Of a DNA stretch of 64,000 nucleotides, positions 26,347-35,413 are shown in pieces. The position numbers and the translations under genes were made by a program. Position 1 is the stretch's first letter. Each line of letters starts with the position of its first letter. The DNA lies in the NCBI GenBank assembly GCA_965203535.1, contig OZ241897.1:1054001-1118000 (forward strand). Reading direction: 5' to 3'. The notes under the pieces were generated by a model, which was not told the origin of the DNA, did not search any database, and saw nothing but the letters and a program-made list of their open reading frames with translations. The stretch is from JAJDTT01 sp022827025. Lineage in GTDB: Bacteria > Acidobacteriota > UBA6911 > RPQK01 > JAJDTT01.

Positions 26347-26889
26347 CTAACACTTGGTCCGGGTCCGATCGGAGATCCTGGACCGCCTAGAGCGAATTCG
26401 CTGAATAGAGCCCCGGTAACCGGGCAAATACCGCCAGGGACGACGGTCATTGAGTGACCAGTCGTAATACTGCTCGAAGAGAATTCCGCTGAGTGCCACT
26501 ACCACAGCGACCGGAAACCACATGACGAGAGTCGTCCCAACCAGCACCAGAAAGCCGTCCAGGTCTACGGGCGGCCAAGCCAAATCCCACCACCAGACCG
26601 CGAGCCCGTGAATCACAACCCACCAGAGCCCTTGACGCCGAACCCAGAGCTTAATTTGATGCTCTCGTCTCCTTTGGACCGCCACCGCTATGCCTTCGCT
26701 AGTAGAAAGTAGAATCAAAATCGTCCACCACACCATCATATTCGCCGCAAGGAGTCCCACCCACCAGCCAATACCATCCGGTGGAAACGGCGGATCGAAC
26801 AGCCATACAGTGAAGAGGAGAGAGACACTCCAGCACAAGCAGAAGAACAAACGTCGAAGCCAAATCCTGAAACGATTTTTCTTGCCCAT
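26347..26889 (-). CDS. Small integral membrane protein, unknown
   Basis: From ATG 26889 (MGKKNRFRIW) about 180 residues with four clear membrane helices: LFFCLCWSVSLLFTVWLF, WWVGLLAANMMVWWTILILL, GLWWVVIHGLAVWWWDLAW and FLVLVGTTLVMWFPVAVVVAL. The two halves resemble each other: each pair is separated by a Pro/Asp loop (PPFPPDGIGW, PPVDLDGFL), which suggests an internal duplication. The tail is Arg-rich. Very Trp-rich. No family is recognised and the neighbour genes give no clue. Confidence 0.55.
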   Translation of the reverse strand: MGKKNRFRIWLRRLFFCLCWSVSLLFTVWLFDPPFPPDGIGWWVGLLAANMMVWWTILILLSTSEGIAVAVQRRREHQIKLWVRRQGLWWVVIHGLAVWWWDLAWPPVDLDGFLVLVGTTLVMWFPVAVVVALSGILFEQYYDWSLNDRRPWRYLPGYRGSIQRIRSRRSRISDRTRTKC

Positions 26890-26959
26890 TCGGGGGATCC
26901 GACACACTCCTCTTCGTCTCCTCTATTATTGTCAACGGCCATCCAAAATGTCAGGGTTT

Positions 26960-27571
26960 TCAGTCTGGCCCGTGTAGGGAGCGGAGCGACCGTAGCGGGT
27001 GTAGAGCCCGTCTCCTGAGAGCTTCCAGCAGTTGTTCGTGGAGATCTTGCTGCAATTCGCTCATGTGCTCCATCCTGCCCCAGGGCGGTCTGCTACTTCG
27101 GGGACTCTCCCGGAGAGAGGCGAAATCAGGCCGGATTGTGGAGGATATCGAGTCCCTTTGTGAGATCTTCCGGAAACCGACAACCGAACGACGGCCGGTA
27201 TCGATGCTGCCGGTCGAGCCTGGGGAAGATAAAGCACCGGTGCCGCGTCCAGAACTCACGAAGAACTCCCGGACGATGTCGAGATAACCTTCGATCCGTC
27301 CCAGGAGGTCCCGAAGATCCCCGATTTGGCCATCCACGTGGCACCGGATGTCTCCGATCTGGCGATCCATGCGGTTGCGGCCTGCGGTGCGTTCCTGGGT
27401 TGCCTCTTGAAGCACCGAGTGGAGCTCGGAACGGAGAGTGGAGATCTGTTCGCTGAACTCGAGTCGAGTCGCACGAGACTGGACCAGGATCAGGCGAGCG
27501 AGCGCGAGGGTCGCCGTCAGGATGAGGACTACCAGCAAAAGGATGATGGCCAGGAATTGTTCATGGGTCAT
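26960..27571 (-). CDS. Membrane-anchored coiled-coil protein, unknown
   Basis: From ATG 27571 the protein starts MTHEQFLAIILLLVVLILTA, one membrane helix with a short outer end, followed by about 80 residues of heptad-like sequence (LEFSEQISTLRSELHSVLQE, then RQIGDIRCHVDGQIGDLRDLL with a repeated IGD(I/L)R unit). The second half is Ser/Arg-rich and looks disordered, so the true end may differ. The upstream 190 bases to the Sel1 gene hold nothing obvious. Function unknown. Confidence 0.4.
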   Translation of the reverse strand: MTHEQFLAIILLLVVLILTATLALARLILVQSRATRLEFSEQISTLRSELHSVLQEATQERTAGRNRMDRQIGDIRCHVDGQIGDLRDLLGRIEGYLDIVREFFVSSGRGTGALSSPGSTGSIDTGRRSVVGFRKISQRDSISSTIRPDFASLRESPRSSRPPWGRMEHMSELQQDLHEQLLEALRRRALHPLRSLRSLHGPD

Positions 27572-27780
27572 CCCGACGGCCAAGAGCAAGGCGGGTGGGG
27601 ACGGGCTCCCTTGATCTTACTCACGACCAGCCCTATCCACTGATGCTTCGAGGCCGAATCGCTGGCGTGATGAATCAGGTTCGGAGTTGCGGGTCGCGGG
27701 AGACCCGTCGCTTCAGAGTACGATAAAGGGAATTATCGTGGCCTATCCGGAGACCCAATCAACCATGGGATACGAAGAGG

Positions 27781-28329
27781 ATGAAAAAGCAGGTATGCTT
27801 CCGTTCCATGACCTGCCAAGAGTTTCGATTGGGTGGGCTCTTGCTCTGGATTATCACCTTCGCCGTTCCTACTGCGTTTCAATTCAGTCTCGTCAAGGCT
27901 CAGAAAATGGATCCAGTGGAGTGGGCCGTCCGATGGTGGGAGTTGTCAGAGTTGAAAATTGAAGAGCTACACAAAGTCGCAGAGCAAGGAGAAGCCTTTG
28001 CTCAAACATTTCTTGGCAACAAGTACGCTGAGGGTCGGGGCGTACCAGAGAATGATCGGGAGGCGGTGAAGTGGTATCGGAAAGCTGCTGAGCAGGGATG
28101 GCCGGGCGCTCAATGTGACCTGGGAATTATGTACGAGAAAGGCGAGGGGGTGCCCGAAGATTACGTGAGGGCCTATGCCTGGGCAAACCTTGCCGCTGCC
28201 CAAGGACACAGGGGTGCCGTGGCACTCAAGGACAGACTCAGGTCGATTATGCCCTCCAAGCAGGTGATGGAAGCACAGAAGCTGGCCCGCAATCTTTTCA
28301 AGCGCATCGAATCCGGAAAGTTAGAGTAG
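27781..28329 (+). CDS. Sel1-repeat protein, exported
   Basis: 182 residues. A hydrophobic segment at about 18-36 (GGLLLWIITFAVPTAFQF) after a short charged start looks like a signal peptide. Residues 62-150 contain two Sel1-like repeats: FAQTFLGNKYAEGRGVPENDREAVKWYRKAAEQG and AQCDLGIMYEKGEGVPEDYVRAYAWANLAAAQG, each with the typical xGxGVxxDxxxAxxWxxxAAxxG pattern. Such solenoids mediate protein contacts in envelope or signalling complexes. The gene is isolated, and a possible earlier GTG or ATG does not improve the signal peptide. Confidence 0.8.
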   Translation: MKKQVCFRSMTCQEFRLGGLLLWIITFAVPTAFQFSLVKAQKMDPVEWAVRWWELSELKIEELHKVAEQGEAFAQTFLGNKYAEGRGVPENDREAVKWYRKAAEQGWPGAQCDLGIMYEKGEGVPEDYVRAYAWANLAAAQGHRGAVALKDRLRSIMPSKQVMEAQKLARNLFKRIESGKLE

Positions 28330-28558
28330 TCGAGGCCGCGCACCCTCCCCATCCCGGTCAAGTTCTCACGTGATTTCCGAAGGTGTCCCCTTCGAGTCAG
28401 TCTACGTCCGTTAACTGAAAATAACGGGCGTCAAGCACGTTGCCCCGTGTGAATCGAAACTATCCCGCTGTGAACACTTGTGTTCGCGATGAGCCTAACC
28501 CGCGCAAAGCCTTCTGTGCCCCAGATCTGTAGCCGCGCTAACGGGGGATACGGCCGTA

Positions 28559-28708
28559 ATGGACACTTATGGCGGGGTGACGGCCTCGCTGAAACAAGCC
28601 ATCGAGTTGTAACCGTTGGCAGAAGACCGCTCGGTCGTCGAGGTCGTCGACGGCTATCGCAGTTGGCGGGCAACTCGTTTGCTGGAGGCTGATTTTGACC
28701 GCTGAAAA
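28559..28708 (+). pseudogene. Decayed short ORF, family unknown
   Basis: From ATG 28559 the frame reads MDTYGGVTASLKQAIEL, then TAA, then in the same frame SVVEVVDGYRSWRATRLLEA and a TGA. Both halves have protein-like composition and continue one helix-like pattern, so this looks like a small coding sequence with a nonsense codon. No family recognised. Confidence 0.3.
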
Positions 28709-28872
28709 TTGGTGTTTCGTTCCGGTCGGGGAACGCACATGGGACAATGGGGGGGCATGTGCACGAAAGAGGCCTTTCGACGTGCGCGGACACTTGTCTC
28801 TAACCTGCTGTGCCCGTTGCAGTTGCTGTCCAACTCGCGGCTCGGCCGTGCCGATCGGGGCATTTTGAGGAG

Positions 28873-28967
28873 GACGGGAGCGCCCCCCCAGGGGGCGTTG
28901 CGCAAATGTGAATTGCGCAACACCCCCGCGCCCGCTGCGGGCAGCAAAAAGGGGGGGCGCTCCCGTC
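28873..28967. mobile_element. MITE-like palindromic element, copy 2
   Basis: A 95-base element with ends GACGGGAGCG and CGCTCCCGTC, a perfect inner inverted repeat GTTGCGCAA ... TTGCGCAAC around 28897-28921, and the same GCTGCGGGCAGC hairpin and G-run as the copy at 25946-26039. The two copies differ at scattered positions. The small size, terminal inverted repeats and absence of coding sequence fit a non-autonomous element or large REP unit. Confidence 0.78.
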
Positions 28968-29386
28968 CAGCTCCGATCTCCCCGAGCGGCCACCCTGTGG
29001 CCGACAATATGGCCGTAACTGATTGAGACGACAAAGGATCGGGAAAGCGGATTTGTGAATCACCGGGACCGCTTTTTGTGAATCCACCCCCCTTGTCCCA
29101 TTCACACTCCCGGATCGGCCACGAGAGCCCCGTTGCGCCCACCCGAAACGAGTCTCCAAGAACCATTGTGCCTGTCGGGTGTGGTAAACTCGATCACGAT
29201 TTGGACGGAGCGATGCTCTTCGCCGTGAGGGGATCCTGCGAGAGCTAGAAATGGCCGCGAGGCTTGATCGGCTCGACGGAACCCTCTTCTAGACCTTCAA
29301 GCAGATCGAGTGGCGGATACAGTAGTTGATCGCTCGCCTGAACTCCGCTGGTCATTGGAAAACAGACGGGATGGAGGAACAAGGAA

Positions 29387-29866
29387 ATGGCGATTCATGC
29401 CATCAAAGCACCCGATGAGCCCGTGTGGGTCGACAAGGTGTTCAATTCTCTACTGGAGGGAGAGGGCCGTTTCGGCTGGAGCTATGAGGAGACGGCCGAT
29501 CTCGACAAGTTGAAAGACAGGATCGACCGTGCAGGTTGGGAGTCATTGTCAAAAGGCGAGCAGGACTGCTATCAGGAATTTCTTTTAAAGATCGAGCCTG
29601 GGGATCAGGTCGTGTACATCAATGTTCCCAAGCATGGCAAATGTACTCTGGCCACAGTGACCAAGGAATACTATTGGCACTATAAGGACACGGACTTTAA
29701 CCACCGTTTTGGGGTGGATCCGCTCTCGGTCCGCATGTTCGACCGGAAACATCCGGCGGTCCATTCCGACCTGAAGCGACGGTTGGTCCTCATGGGACGG
29801 CACTGGACGATCCAGCCCAAGCATTTCAAGTTCGTTCTAGTCCATGGACCTTCCTGTCTGTTTTAA
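29387..29866 (+). CDS. Conserved-looking soluble protein, unknown (possible PUA-like fold)
   Basis: 159 residues, no signal peptide. The centre GDQVVYINVPKHGKCTLATV followed by FNHRFGVDP and RRLVLMGRHWTI looks like a small beta-barrel that opens with 'GD.VVYINVP', reminiscent of PUA/EVE-like or SH3-like domains, with a C-terminal aromatic strand. This is a pattern impression, not a recognised family. Nearby genes are equally obscure. Codon use is moderate in GC, like other genes of this low-density region. Confidence 0.5.
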   Translation: MAIHAIKAPDEPVWVDKVFNSLLEGEGRFGWSYEETADLDKLKDRIDRAGWESLSKGEQDCYQEFLLKIEPGDQVVYINVPKHGKCTLATVTKEYYWHYKDTDFNHRFGVDPLSVRMFDRKHPAVHSDLKRRLVLMGRHWTIQPKHFKFVLVHGPSCLF

Positions 29867-29983
29867 ACGGACCGCCAGGACCGGGCTCGATTTGTATGGA
29901 CCGTGTAGCGACTCGGTCCTACCGGCTTTGGAAGCATCTTGAGCCGGGCGGATTCACTCCATCACACGCGGTGAGGTGACCCC

Positions 29984-30349
29984 ATGAAACTGGACTGGAA
30001 CAACGTGCTCAATCAACTGGAGGAACTGATGAAGATTGTCCGGGCAGAACTGCCACCGGGGTGCAGGGGAGTCCGGATTACGCCCATCAAGGCGAGAGTG
30101 AGCATGGACGTTCCTGCTCCTTTTTACCCTCTAATCAAGAAATCGGAATCAGCAAAACTGGTCAAGATGTTTGTCCGCAAGACGCAGGGCGTTCATGTCA
30201 TGGTACCCCCAGGCCTCGACCTGGAAAGTCGCGGCTGGGTTCTGCATGAGAAACGCGACCGGGATGGAGACCAGAAACTTCTCTGGCCCTTTGACGATGC
30301 CGAAGCACTAGCCCGAAAGTTGGGGCAAGACCTGACCTCGTTCCTCTGA
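29984..30349 (+). CDS. Hypothetical protein, 121 aa
   Basis: 121 residues from ATG 29984, preceded by GGTGAGGTGACCCC. The N terminus is helical (WNNVLNQLEELMKIVRAELP); the middle has two possible strands (GVRITPIKARVSMDVP and GVHVMVPPGLDLESRGWVLH) and the end is a helix rich in Asp/Glu. No motif of a known family. It could be a small partner of the preceding gene (117 bases upstream). Coding status rests on length and regular hydrophobic patterning. Confidence 0.45.
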   Translation: MKLDWNNVLNQLEELMKIVRAELPPGCRGVRITPIKARVSMDVPAPFYPLIKKSESAKLVKMFVRKTQGVHVMVPPGLDLESRGWVLHEKRDRDGDQKLLWPFDDAEALARKLGQDLTSFL

Positions 30350-30396
30350 AGGATCTCACTATCTTCGCGAGGCGGATTCTTCCGGATCTCGGTACG

Positions 30397-30804
30397 TTAT
30401 TTCTGCTGAGCGCGTACCCAGCCACTAGCATGTGAACGCCCCCAGATCCTCTCGTGGTCCGGATCCCACAGGCGAGACCAAACGCCCTTGAGTAGACCCA
30501 TGTAACCCCCCGGCGGCTGACAAAGTGCTTGTTCGAGTTGGTACATTGTCCCCCATCGGTTCCATCTCCAGGGCATATCCAGGGGACCACACGGCAGCGG
30601 ATTAGGAAGATACTCTTGACTCGGAAGATGCCTCCATAAATCCCATGGATCAGTTTTTGGGTCTGGCCATCGGATCGATGAGTCGAATCTCTGGTAGATA
30701 TTCGAAAGGGGAACAAACGAAGATGAGAAGAGTACATTGGCCTCCAAGCGGGAATTCCACTGCCTGTTTATTGCCTGTGCAGCACGCCAAACATAGGGAG
30801 TCAA
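30397..30804 (-). CDS. Hypothetical Trp-rich protein, 135 aa
   Basis: 135 residues on the minus strand from ATG 30804. Unusually rich in Trp and Pro (SIRWPDPKTDPWDLWRHLP, MPWRWNRWGTMYQ, WSRLWDPDHERIWG), which argues against random sequence, but I know no matching family. No membrane helix or signal. It ends 48 bases after the convergent hypothetical gene. Confidence 0.35.
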   Translation of the reverse strand: MTPYVWRAAQAINRQWNSRLEANVLFSSSFVPLSNIYQRFDSSIRWPDPKTDPWDLWRHLPSQEYLPNPLPCGPLDMPWRWNRWGTMYQLEQALCQPPGGYMGLLKGVWSRLWDPDHERIWGRSHASGWVRAQQK

Positions 30805-30989
30805 CCACTTTACCGATTCGGCGAAGAACCCGGTAAATGACTGAACACGTTAATGTTTAGTAGTTCTTGACTTTGGGGCAGTCGGGATTGGAAATCGCTC
30901 CTGAGCCGCCGTTGACTCGGACCCGGGGCCGGAAACATACTCTGCTCCGGTCGGCCTGACCCTCGTCAACCAGACAGAGGAGAGAATTC

Positions 30990-32726
30990 TTGGGACTGAA
31001 ATCGGACCTCGGGAGGCGTATTCGCTCAGGTTTCGTGGCGCTTTGTGCCCTCCTGGGGCCGATGGCGTGTTCCCCGCCGCCGGGAGGCCCGGAGACGGCT
31101 GAAGCCGGCCCGGAGGAGGTCCGGAGGGCCCTGAAACAGGCGGTCGAGTTCTTCCGCACCCGGGTGTCCAATTCCGGCGGTTACCACTTCCGTTACGCTT
31201 CCGACCTGAGCTACGGGCGCTCCGAGGCGGCCGAAGGCCCGACCCAGGTCACGGTGCAGACGAGCGGAACGCCTCTGGTCGGCATGGCCTACCTGAGGGC
31301 CTATGAAGCCACGGCGGATCCCGGCTACCTGGAAGCCGCGCGTGAGACCGCACTGCTGCTGGTCCGGGGTCAGCACTGTTCCGGAGGTTGGGACTACATC
31401 ATCGAACTGGACCCGGAAAAGCGCCGCTCGTATCCCTACCGGGTCGACGGGGATTGTACCGAGAGGCCGGATTCCGCTTCGGAAGACGGGCCCCCCGGTC
31501 CCAGGGCGGCCAGCACGCTGGACGACAACGTCACCCAGGGCGCGCTCCGGTTCCTGATGCGGGTGGATCGGGAACTGGAGTTCCAAGACGCCGCGATCCA
31601 CGAGGCGAGCCTCTTCGCCCTGGATCAACTGGCCCGGGTGCAGTACCCCAACGGGGCGTGGCCTCAACGATTTCGGGGTGTTGCCGATTCCGGCCTCCCC
31701 GCCACCCGGTCCGCCGGGTACCCGGATCAATGGTCCCGCGAATGGCCGGGTCCCGACTACCGCCACCACTACACCCTCAACGACAACGCCATCCTGGACG
31801 TCATCGACGCCTTCCTGGAGGCGGCGCGAATCTACGGGGAGCCTCGCTACCGGAACGTGGCCGAGAAGGGAGGCGACTTCCTCCTGCTGGCGCAGATGCC
31901 CGATCCCCAGCCGGCCTGGGCTCAGCAGTACGACAGCCGCATGCACCCCGCCTGGGGCAGGATCTTCGAGCCGCCGTCGGTCACCGGCTCCGAGTCCCAG
32001 GCCGCGCTGCAGATGCTCCTGGTCCTGTACCGCGAAACCGGCCGGAAGAAATACCTGGAGCCCTTCCCCAGAGCCGTCGAATACCTGCGGAAATCCGACC
32101 TGCCGTCCGACGGACCCTGGCGGCAGGAAGGCGGTCGATGCGGTCCCGGCGCACTCTGCCTGGCCCGATTCTACGAGCTGGGCACCAATCGCCCCCTCTT
32201 CATCACCAAAGGGAGCCGGGTCCGGGTGGAGACGGGACCCAGCCGCCTGCTGGACGGATACGAGCTGAGCTACTCGCCGGAGAGCGTCATCTCCCACTAC
32301 GGCCTCTGGACCGACGGCAGCCGCCTGGAGCAGGCGGACCTGGAATACCGGTCGCTTCTCTCCCAGGACCCCAAGGCCATTCGACGCCCGGAGCGCCTCA
32401 GTGGCCTCTCGCCCTGGCGGGGGGAGACCGCGTATCCGTCGGGTCCCGATCTGGCCCGACAAGTGGGGAGCCTGGTGCGGGACCTGGACCCGCGGGGGGC
32501 ATGGGTCGAGGAGGGGTCGGTCGGCAAGGCCGGCCCGGTGGTCTTCCTCTTTGCGGCCGAAGACATGGTCGTGACCATCGACAACCGGACGATCCCTCTG
32601 AACGAGAACGGCAGGCTGACCATCTTTCGCGGAGGCACGCCGCCGCTGGAGCAGATCCTCAGTTCCCGAACCTTCGCCCGAAATATCGAGACCCTGGCGG
32701 CCTACCTGAGCGAGAGCGGCCGGTGA
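30990..32726 (+). CDS. Lipoprotein of the pectate lyase/PL10-like alpha-toroid family
   Basis: 578 residues from TTG 30990, chosen because GAGGAG lies 8 bases upstream and the product then has a signal ending at Cys27 (GPMAC). The mature part is an alpha/alpha toroid with repeated helical hairpins: GTPLVGMAYLRAYEATADPGYLEAARE, STLDDNVTQGALRFLM, NGAWPQRFRG, YTLNDNAILDVIDAFLEAARIYGEPRY and SESQAALQMLLVLYRETGRKKYLE. The QYPNGAWPQRF segment is characteristic of PelA/Pel15E-type pectate lyases. It would cleave or bind uronate-rich polysaccharide at the cell surface. The symporter gene follows after 16 bases, so released sugars may be imported by its product. Confidence 0.8.
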   Translation: MGLKSDLGRRIRSGFVALCALLGPMACSPPPGGPETAEAGPEEVRRALKQAVEFFRTRVSNSGGYHFRYASDLSYGRSEAAEGPTQVTVQTSGTPLVGMAYLRAYEATADPGYLEAARETALLLVRGQHCSGGWDYIIELDPEKRRSYPYRVDGDCTERPDSASEDGPPGPRAASTLDDNVTQGALRFLMRVDRELEFQDAAIHEASLFALDQLARVQYPNGAWPQRFRGVADSGLPATRSAGYPDQWSREWPGPDYRHHYTLNDNAILDVIDAFLEAARIYGEPRYRNVAEKGGDFLLLAQMPDPQPAWAQQYDSRMHPAWGRIFEPPSVTGSESQAALQMLLVLYRETGRKKYLEPFPRAVEYLRKSDLPSDGPWRQEGGRCGPGALCLARFYELGTNRPLFITKGSRVRVETGPSRLLDGYELSYSPESVISHYGLWTDGSRLEQADLEYRSLLSQDPKAIRRPERLSGLSPWRGETAYPSGPDLARQVGSLVRDLDPRGAWVEEGSVGKAGPVVFLFAAEDMVVTIDNRTIPLNENGRLTIFRGGTPPLEQILSSRTFARNIETLAAYLSESGR

Positions 32727-32742
32727 CGGGGAAGCCCGCGCC

Positions 32743-34203
32743 GTGACCTGGATCGGGGAACACGGTCTCGTGCTGGCGCTCCTGGGAGTCTACACGGCTC
32801 TCATGGTCCACCATGCCTGGATCGGGCAGCGCCGGACCCGGGGCTGGCTGGACTTCTTCGTCGCCGGACGGTCCCTGGGAGGCTTCACGCTGGGGATCTC
32901 GTTTTTCGCCACCTACGCCAGCACCAACAGTTACGTGGGGTTTTCGGGGCAGGCCTACAGCTACGGGCTGTCCTGGCTGCTCCTGGTGCCCTTCGCGGTG
33001 GGTTTCACCTGGATGGCCTGGATCTGGGTGGCGCCCCGGCTGCGGGAGCGGACCGCCTCTCTGGGATCGGTCACCATTCCCGACTTCATCGGATTCCGTT
33101 TCGCCAGCACTCCGGCCCGGGTGGGAGCGGCCCTGCTGGTCCTCTTCTCCAGCGTGATCTACATGACGGCGGTCTTCAAGGGGATCGGCAACCTGCTGGA
33201 GGCGGTCCTGGAGGTCCCCTACTGGACGGCCATCGGAATGGTCCTGGTCGTGGTCATGCTCTACACGGCCGTGGGCGGCTTCCATTCGGTGGTCCGGACC
33301 GACGTGATCCAGGGCGGCATGATGATCGTCGCCGCCGTGGTGCTCTTCACGGGGACCTATCGGGCCGCCGGCGGCTGGGAGCCGATCTCCCAGGCCGTGG
33401 ACCAGATTCCTTCATCGGTGGCGGGACCACTCCCGCTGACTCTCCTGCTGGGCGTCATCTTCGCCACCACCATCAAGGCGTTGGTGGAGCCCCGGCAACT
33501 GTCCCGTTTCTATGCCCTGGAGGACGAACGGGCGGTCCGCCAGGGCACCTGGATCTCCCCGGGGATCTTTCTGCTCGTCTTCAGCCTGCTGACGCCCGTC
33601 GGGTTGTTCGCGCGCCGGATTCTGCCCCCAGGTCTGGAAGACACGGACCGGGTCGTGCCGGCTCTGCTGGCCGGGGGGGAGGTCTTCGGTCCCTTCGTCA
33701 GCGCCTTCCTGTTCGTAGCCATGGTGTCCGCCGCCATGTCCTCTCTCGATTCGGTGCTGCTGGTCGTGGCCTCCACCTGTGAGCGGGATCTGGTGGGCCT
33801 GGTCTGGAAGGGACGCAGCGAACGCGCCATCCTGCGGTCCACCCGGGTCTACGTCGCACTCTTCGCCGTGGTGACCGCGCTGGTGGCGTTGAACCCTCCG
33901 GGGGGCGTCGTATCCATCACGGCGTTTTCCGGGAGTCTCTACGCCGCCTGCTTTCTGCCCAGCCTGTTGTTCGGACTCTATTGGAACCGGGGCAACGGCC
34001 AAGCGGTGCTGGCCTCCTATGCCGCAGGGATCGGGTGCCTGCTGGTCTGGCCCCATCTTCCCGAGGGCGCCCTGGTCCACCGCGTCTTCCCGGCGGTGAT
34101 TCTCTCGACCCTCACCTACGTCTCGGTATCCCTCCTGACCCCGCCGGCCGCCCCCGTCTCGGATGCCGGGAATTCCGCCGGTCCGGTTCGCGAGTCAGCG
34201 TGA
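32743..34203 (+). CDS. Sodium/solute symporter (SSS family)
   Basis: 486 residues from GTG 32743 with about 13 membrane helices. FVAGRSLGGFTLGISFFATYASTNSYVGFSG is the family's first-helix signature, and GGFHSVVRTDVIQGGMM the helix 5-6 segment found in SSS proteins. It imports an organic solute with Na+ across the inner membrane. Placed between a polysaccharide lyase and a zinc dehydrogenase, all close together on the plus strand, it probably takes up a sugar acid or sugar that the dehydrogenase oxidises. Length is normal for the family. Confidence 0.92.
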   Translation: MTWIGEHGLVLALLGVYTALMVHHAWIGQRRTRGWLDFFVAGRSLGGFTLGISFFATYASTNSYVGFSGQAYSYGLSWLLLVPFAVGFTWMAWIWVAPRLRERTASLGSVTIPDFIGFRFASTPARVGAALLVLFSSVIYMTAVFKGIGNLLEAVLEVPYWTAIGMVLVVVMLYTAVGGFHSVVRTDVIQGGMMIVAAVVLFTGTYRAAGGWEPISQAVDQIPSSVAGPLPLTLLLGVIFATTIKALVEPRQLSRFYALEDERAVRQGTWISPGIFLLVFSLLTPVGLFARRILPPGLEDTDRVVPALLAGGEVFGPFVSAFLFVAMVSAAMSSLDSVLLVVASTCERDLVGLVWKGRSERAILRSTRVYVALFAVVTALVALNPPGGVVSITAFSGSLYAACFLPSLLFGLYWNRGNGQAVLASYAAGIGCLLVWPHLPEGALVHRVFPAVILSTLTYVSVSLLTPPAAPVSDAGNSAGPVRESA

Positions 34204-34241
34204 ACATCCCTGGTTCCGGCTGGTAATATCGACGGTATCCC

Positions 34242-35393
34242 ATGAAGGCTCTTCTGCTGGAACGCCCCGGACGTCTCGAGCTGGGCGATGTCCCGGAACC
34301 GGAATGCGGAGATCACGACGTCTTGATCCAGGTCGGTGCGGTGGGCGTCTGCGGAACCGACTTTCACATCTTTCAGGGCGAGGCCAACTACAACTCCGAC
34401 GCGGAGGGACGGACGATTCCCCTCTCGGTCCAGCCCCAGATCCTGGGGCACGAATTCTGCGGGACCGTACTGGAAGCGGGCGCCCAGGTTCGGGACCTGG
34501 CGCCCGGGGACCGGGTGGCCGTGGACCAGGGCCTGAACTGCTACAGCCAGCGGATCACACCGGTCTGCGAGTACTGTGAAGGCGGGGACTCGCACCAGTG
34601 TCTCCACTATCAGGAGCTGGGCATCACCGGCATTCCGGGAGGCATGCGGGAACGGGTCGCGATTCCCGCGGTGAACGCGGTCCGGCTGGAGGGAGGGATG
34701 GGTTTCCCGGAGACCGCCCTCTCGGAACCCTTGGGATGCATCCTCCACGCCCTGGACCGGGTGGTGCGCACCCCCGCCCGCTACATGTTCCATCCGGGCT
34801 CGCACGGGTCCCGGCCGATCGAAAACGTCCTGATCCTGGGCGCCGGACCCGCCGGCCTCCTGTTTCTGCAGAACCTGCGGAGGGAAGTGGGATTCGAAGG
34901 GGTCATCCTGGTGGCGGACCGCGTCCCGGAGAAGCTGAGGCTGGTGAAGCGTTTCGGAGGAACGCCTCTGGACGTGGGGCAATCCGACCTGGTGGAGATG
35001 GTTTCCCACCTGACCCGGGGCCGGAAGATCGACCTGCTCATCGAGGCCACCGGAAGCGGAGCCGCCTTCCGGACCATCTCCTCACTGATTCGAAAGCAGG
35101 CCACGGTGCTGCTCTACGGACATGGGCATCAGGGGACCGATCTCAGCGTCATCAATCTCCTCCTCTTCCTGGAGCCGACGCTGGTGGTCTCGGTGGGGGC
35201 CTCGGGCGCGCTGAATCCGGCGACCCGGCGGTCCGAAACCACGATCCGGGCGGTGGAACTGATTCAGACGGGTCAAGTGGACGTCCGGTCCCTCATCACC
35301 CACCGTTACCCCTCTCTGGAAACGGTGAGGCGCGCCTTCGGCGGCGACGCCCAGGACGCGGCCTACATCAAGGGCGTCCTGGAAGTCTTCTGA
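34242..35393 (+). CDS. Zinc-dependent medium-chain dehydrogenase
   Basis: 383 residues. GVCGTDFHIFQG holds the catalytic zinc Cys, ILGHEFCGTVLEAG the His-Glu pair, and NCYSQRITPVCEYCEGG with a following HQC supplies the structural-zinc cysteines. NVLILGAGPAGLLFLQNL is the Rossmann NAD(P) motif. Members oxidise secondary alcohols of polyols, sugars or threonine; the acidic catalytic pocket does not reveal the substrate. It completes a three-gene set with the lyase-like lipoprotein and the symporter (38 bases after the symporter), consistent with oxidation of an imported sugar. Confidence 0.9.
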   Translation: MKALLLERPGRLELGDVPEPECGDHDVLIQVGAVGVCGTDFHIFQGEANYNSDAEGRTIPLSVQPQILGHEFCGTVLEAGAQVRDLAPGDRVAVDQGLNCYSQRITPVCEYCEGGDSHQCLHYQELGITGIPGGMRERVAIPAVNAVRLEGGMGFPETALSEPLGCILHALDRVVRTPARYMFHPGSHGSRPIENVLILGAGPAGLLFLQNLRREVGFEGVILVADRVPEKLRLVKRFGGTPLDVGQSDLVEMVSHLTRGRKIDLLIEATGSGAAFRTISSLIRKQATVLLYGHGHQGTDLSVINLLLFLEPTLVVSVGASGALNPATRRSETTIRAVELIQTGQVDVRSLITHRYPSLETVRRAFGGDAQDAAYIKGVLEVF

Positions 35394-35413
35394 AAGCGCT
35401 CGAGGAAGCAGGA

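Larger units (their letters stand above)
28330..29386. other. Kilobase stretch without an intact gene
   Basis: Apart from a decayed frame (28559-28708) and the second MITE-like copy (28873-28967), nothing in these 1,057 bases reads as a gene. Frames overlapping the MITE are products of its G-rich sequence. The last 150 bases before 29387 should contain the promoter of the next gene, but no distinctive site is visible. Confidence 0.6.
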
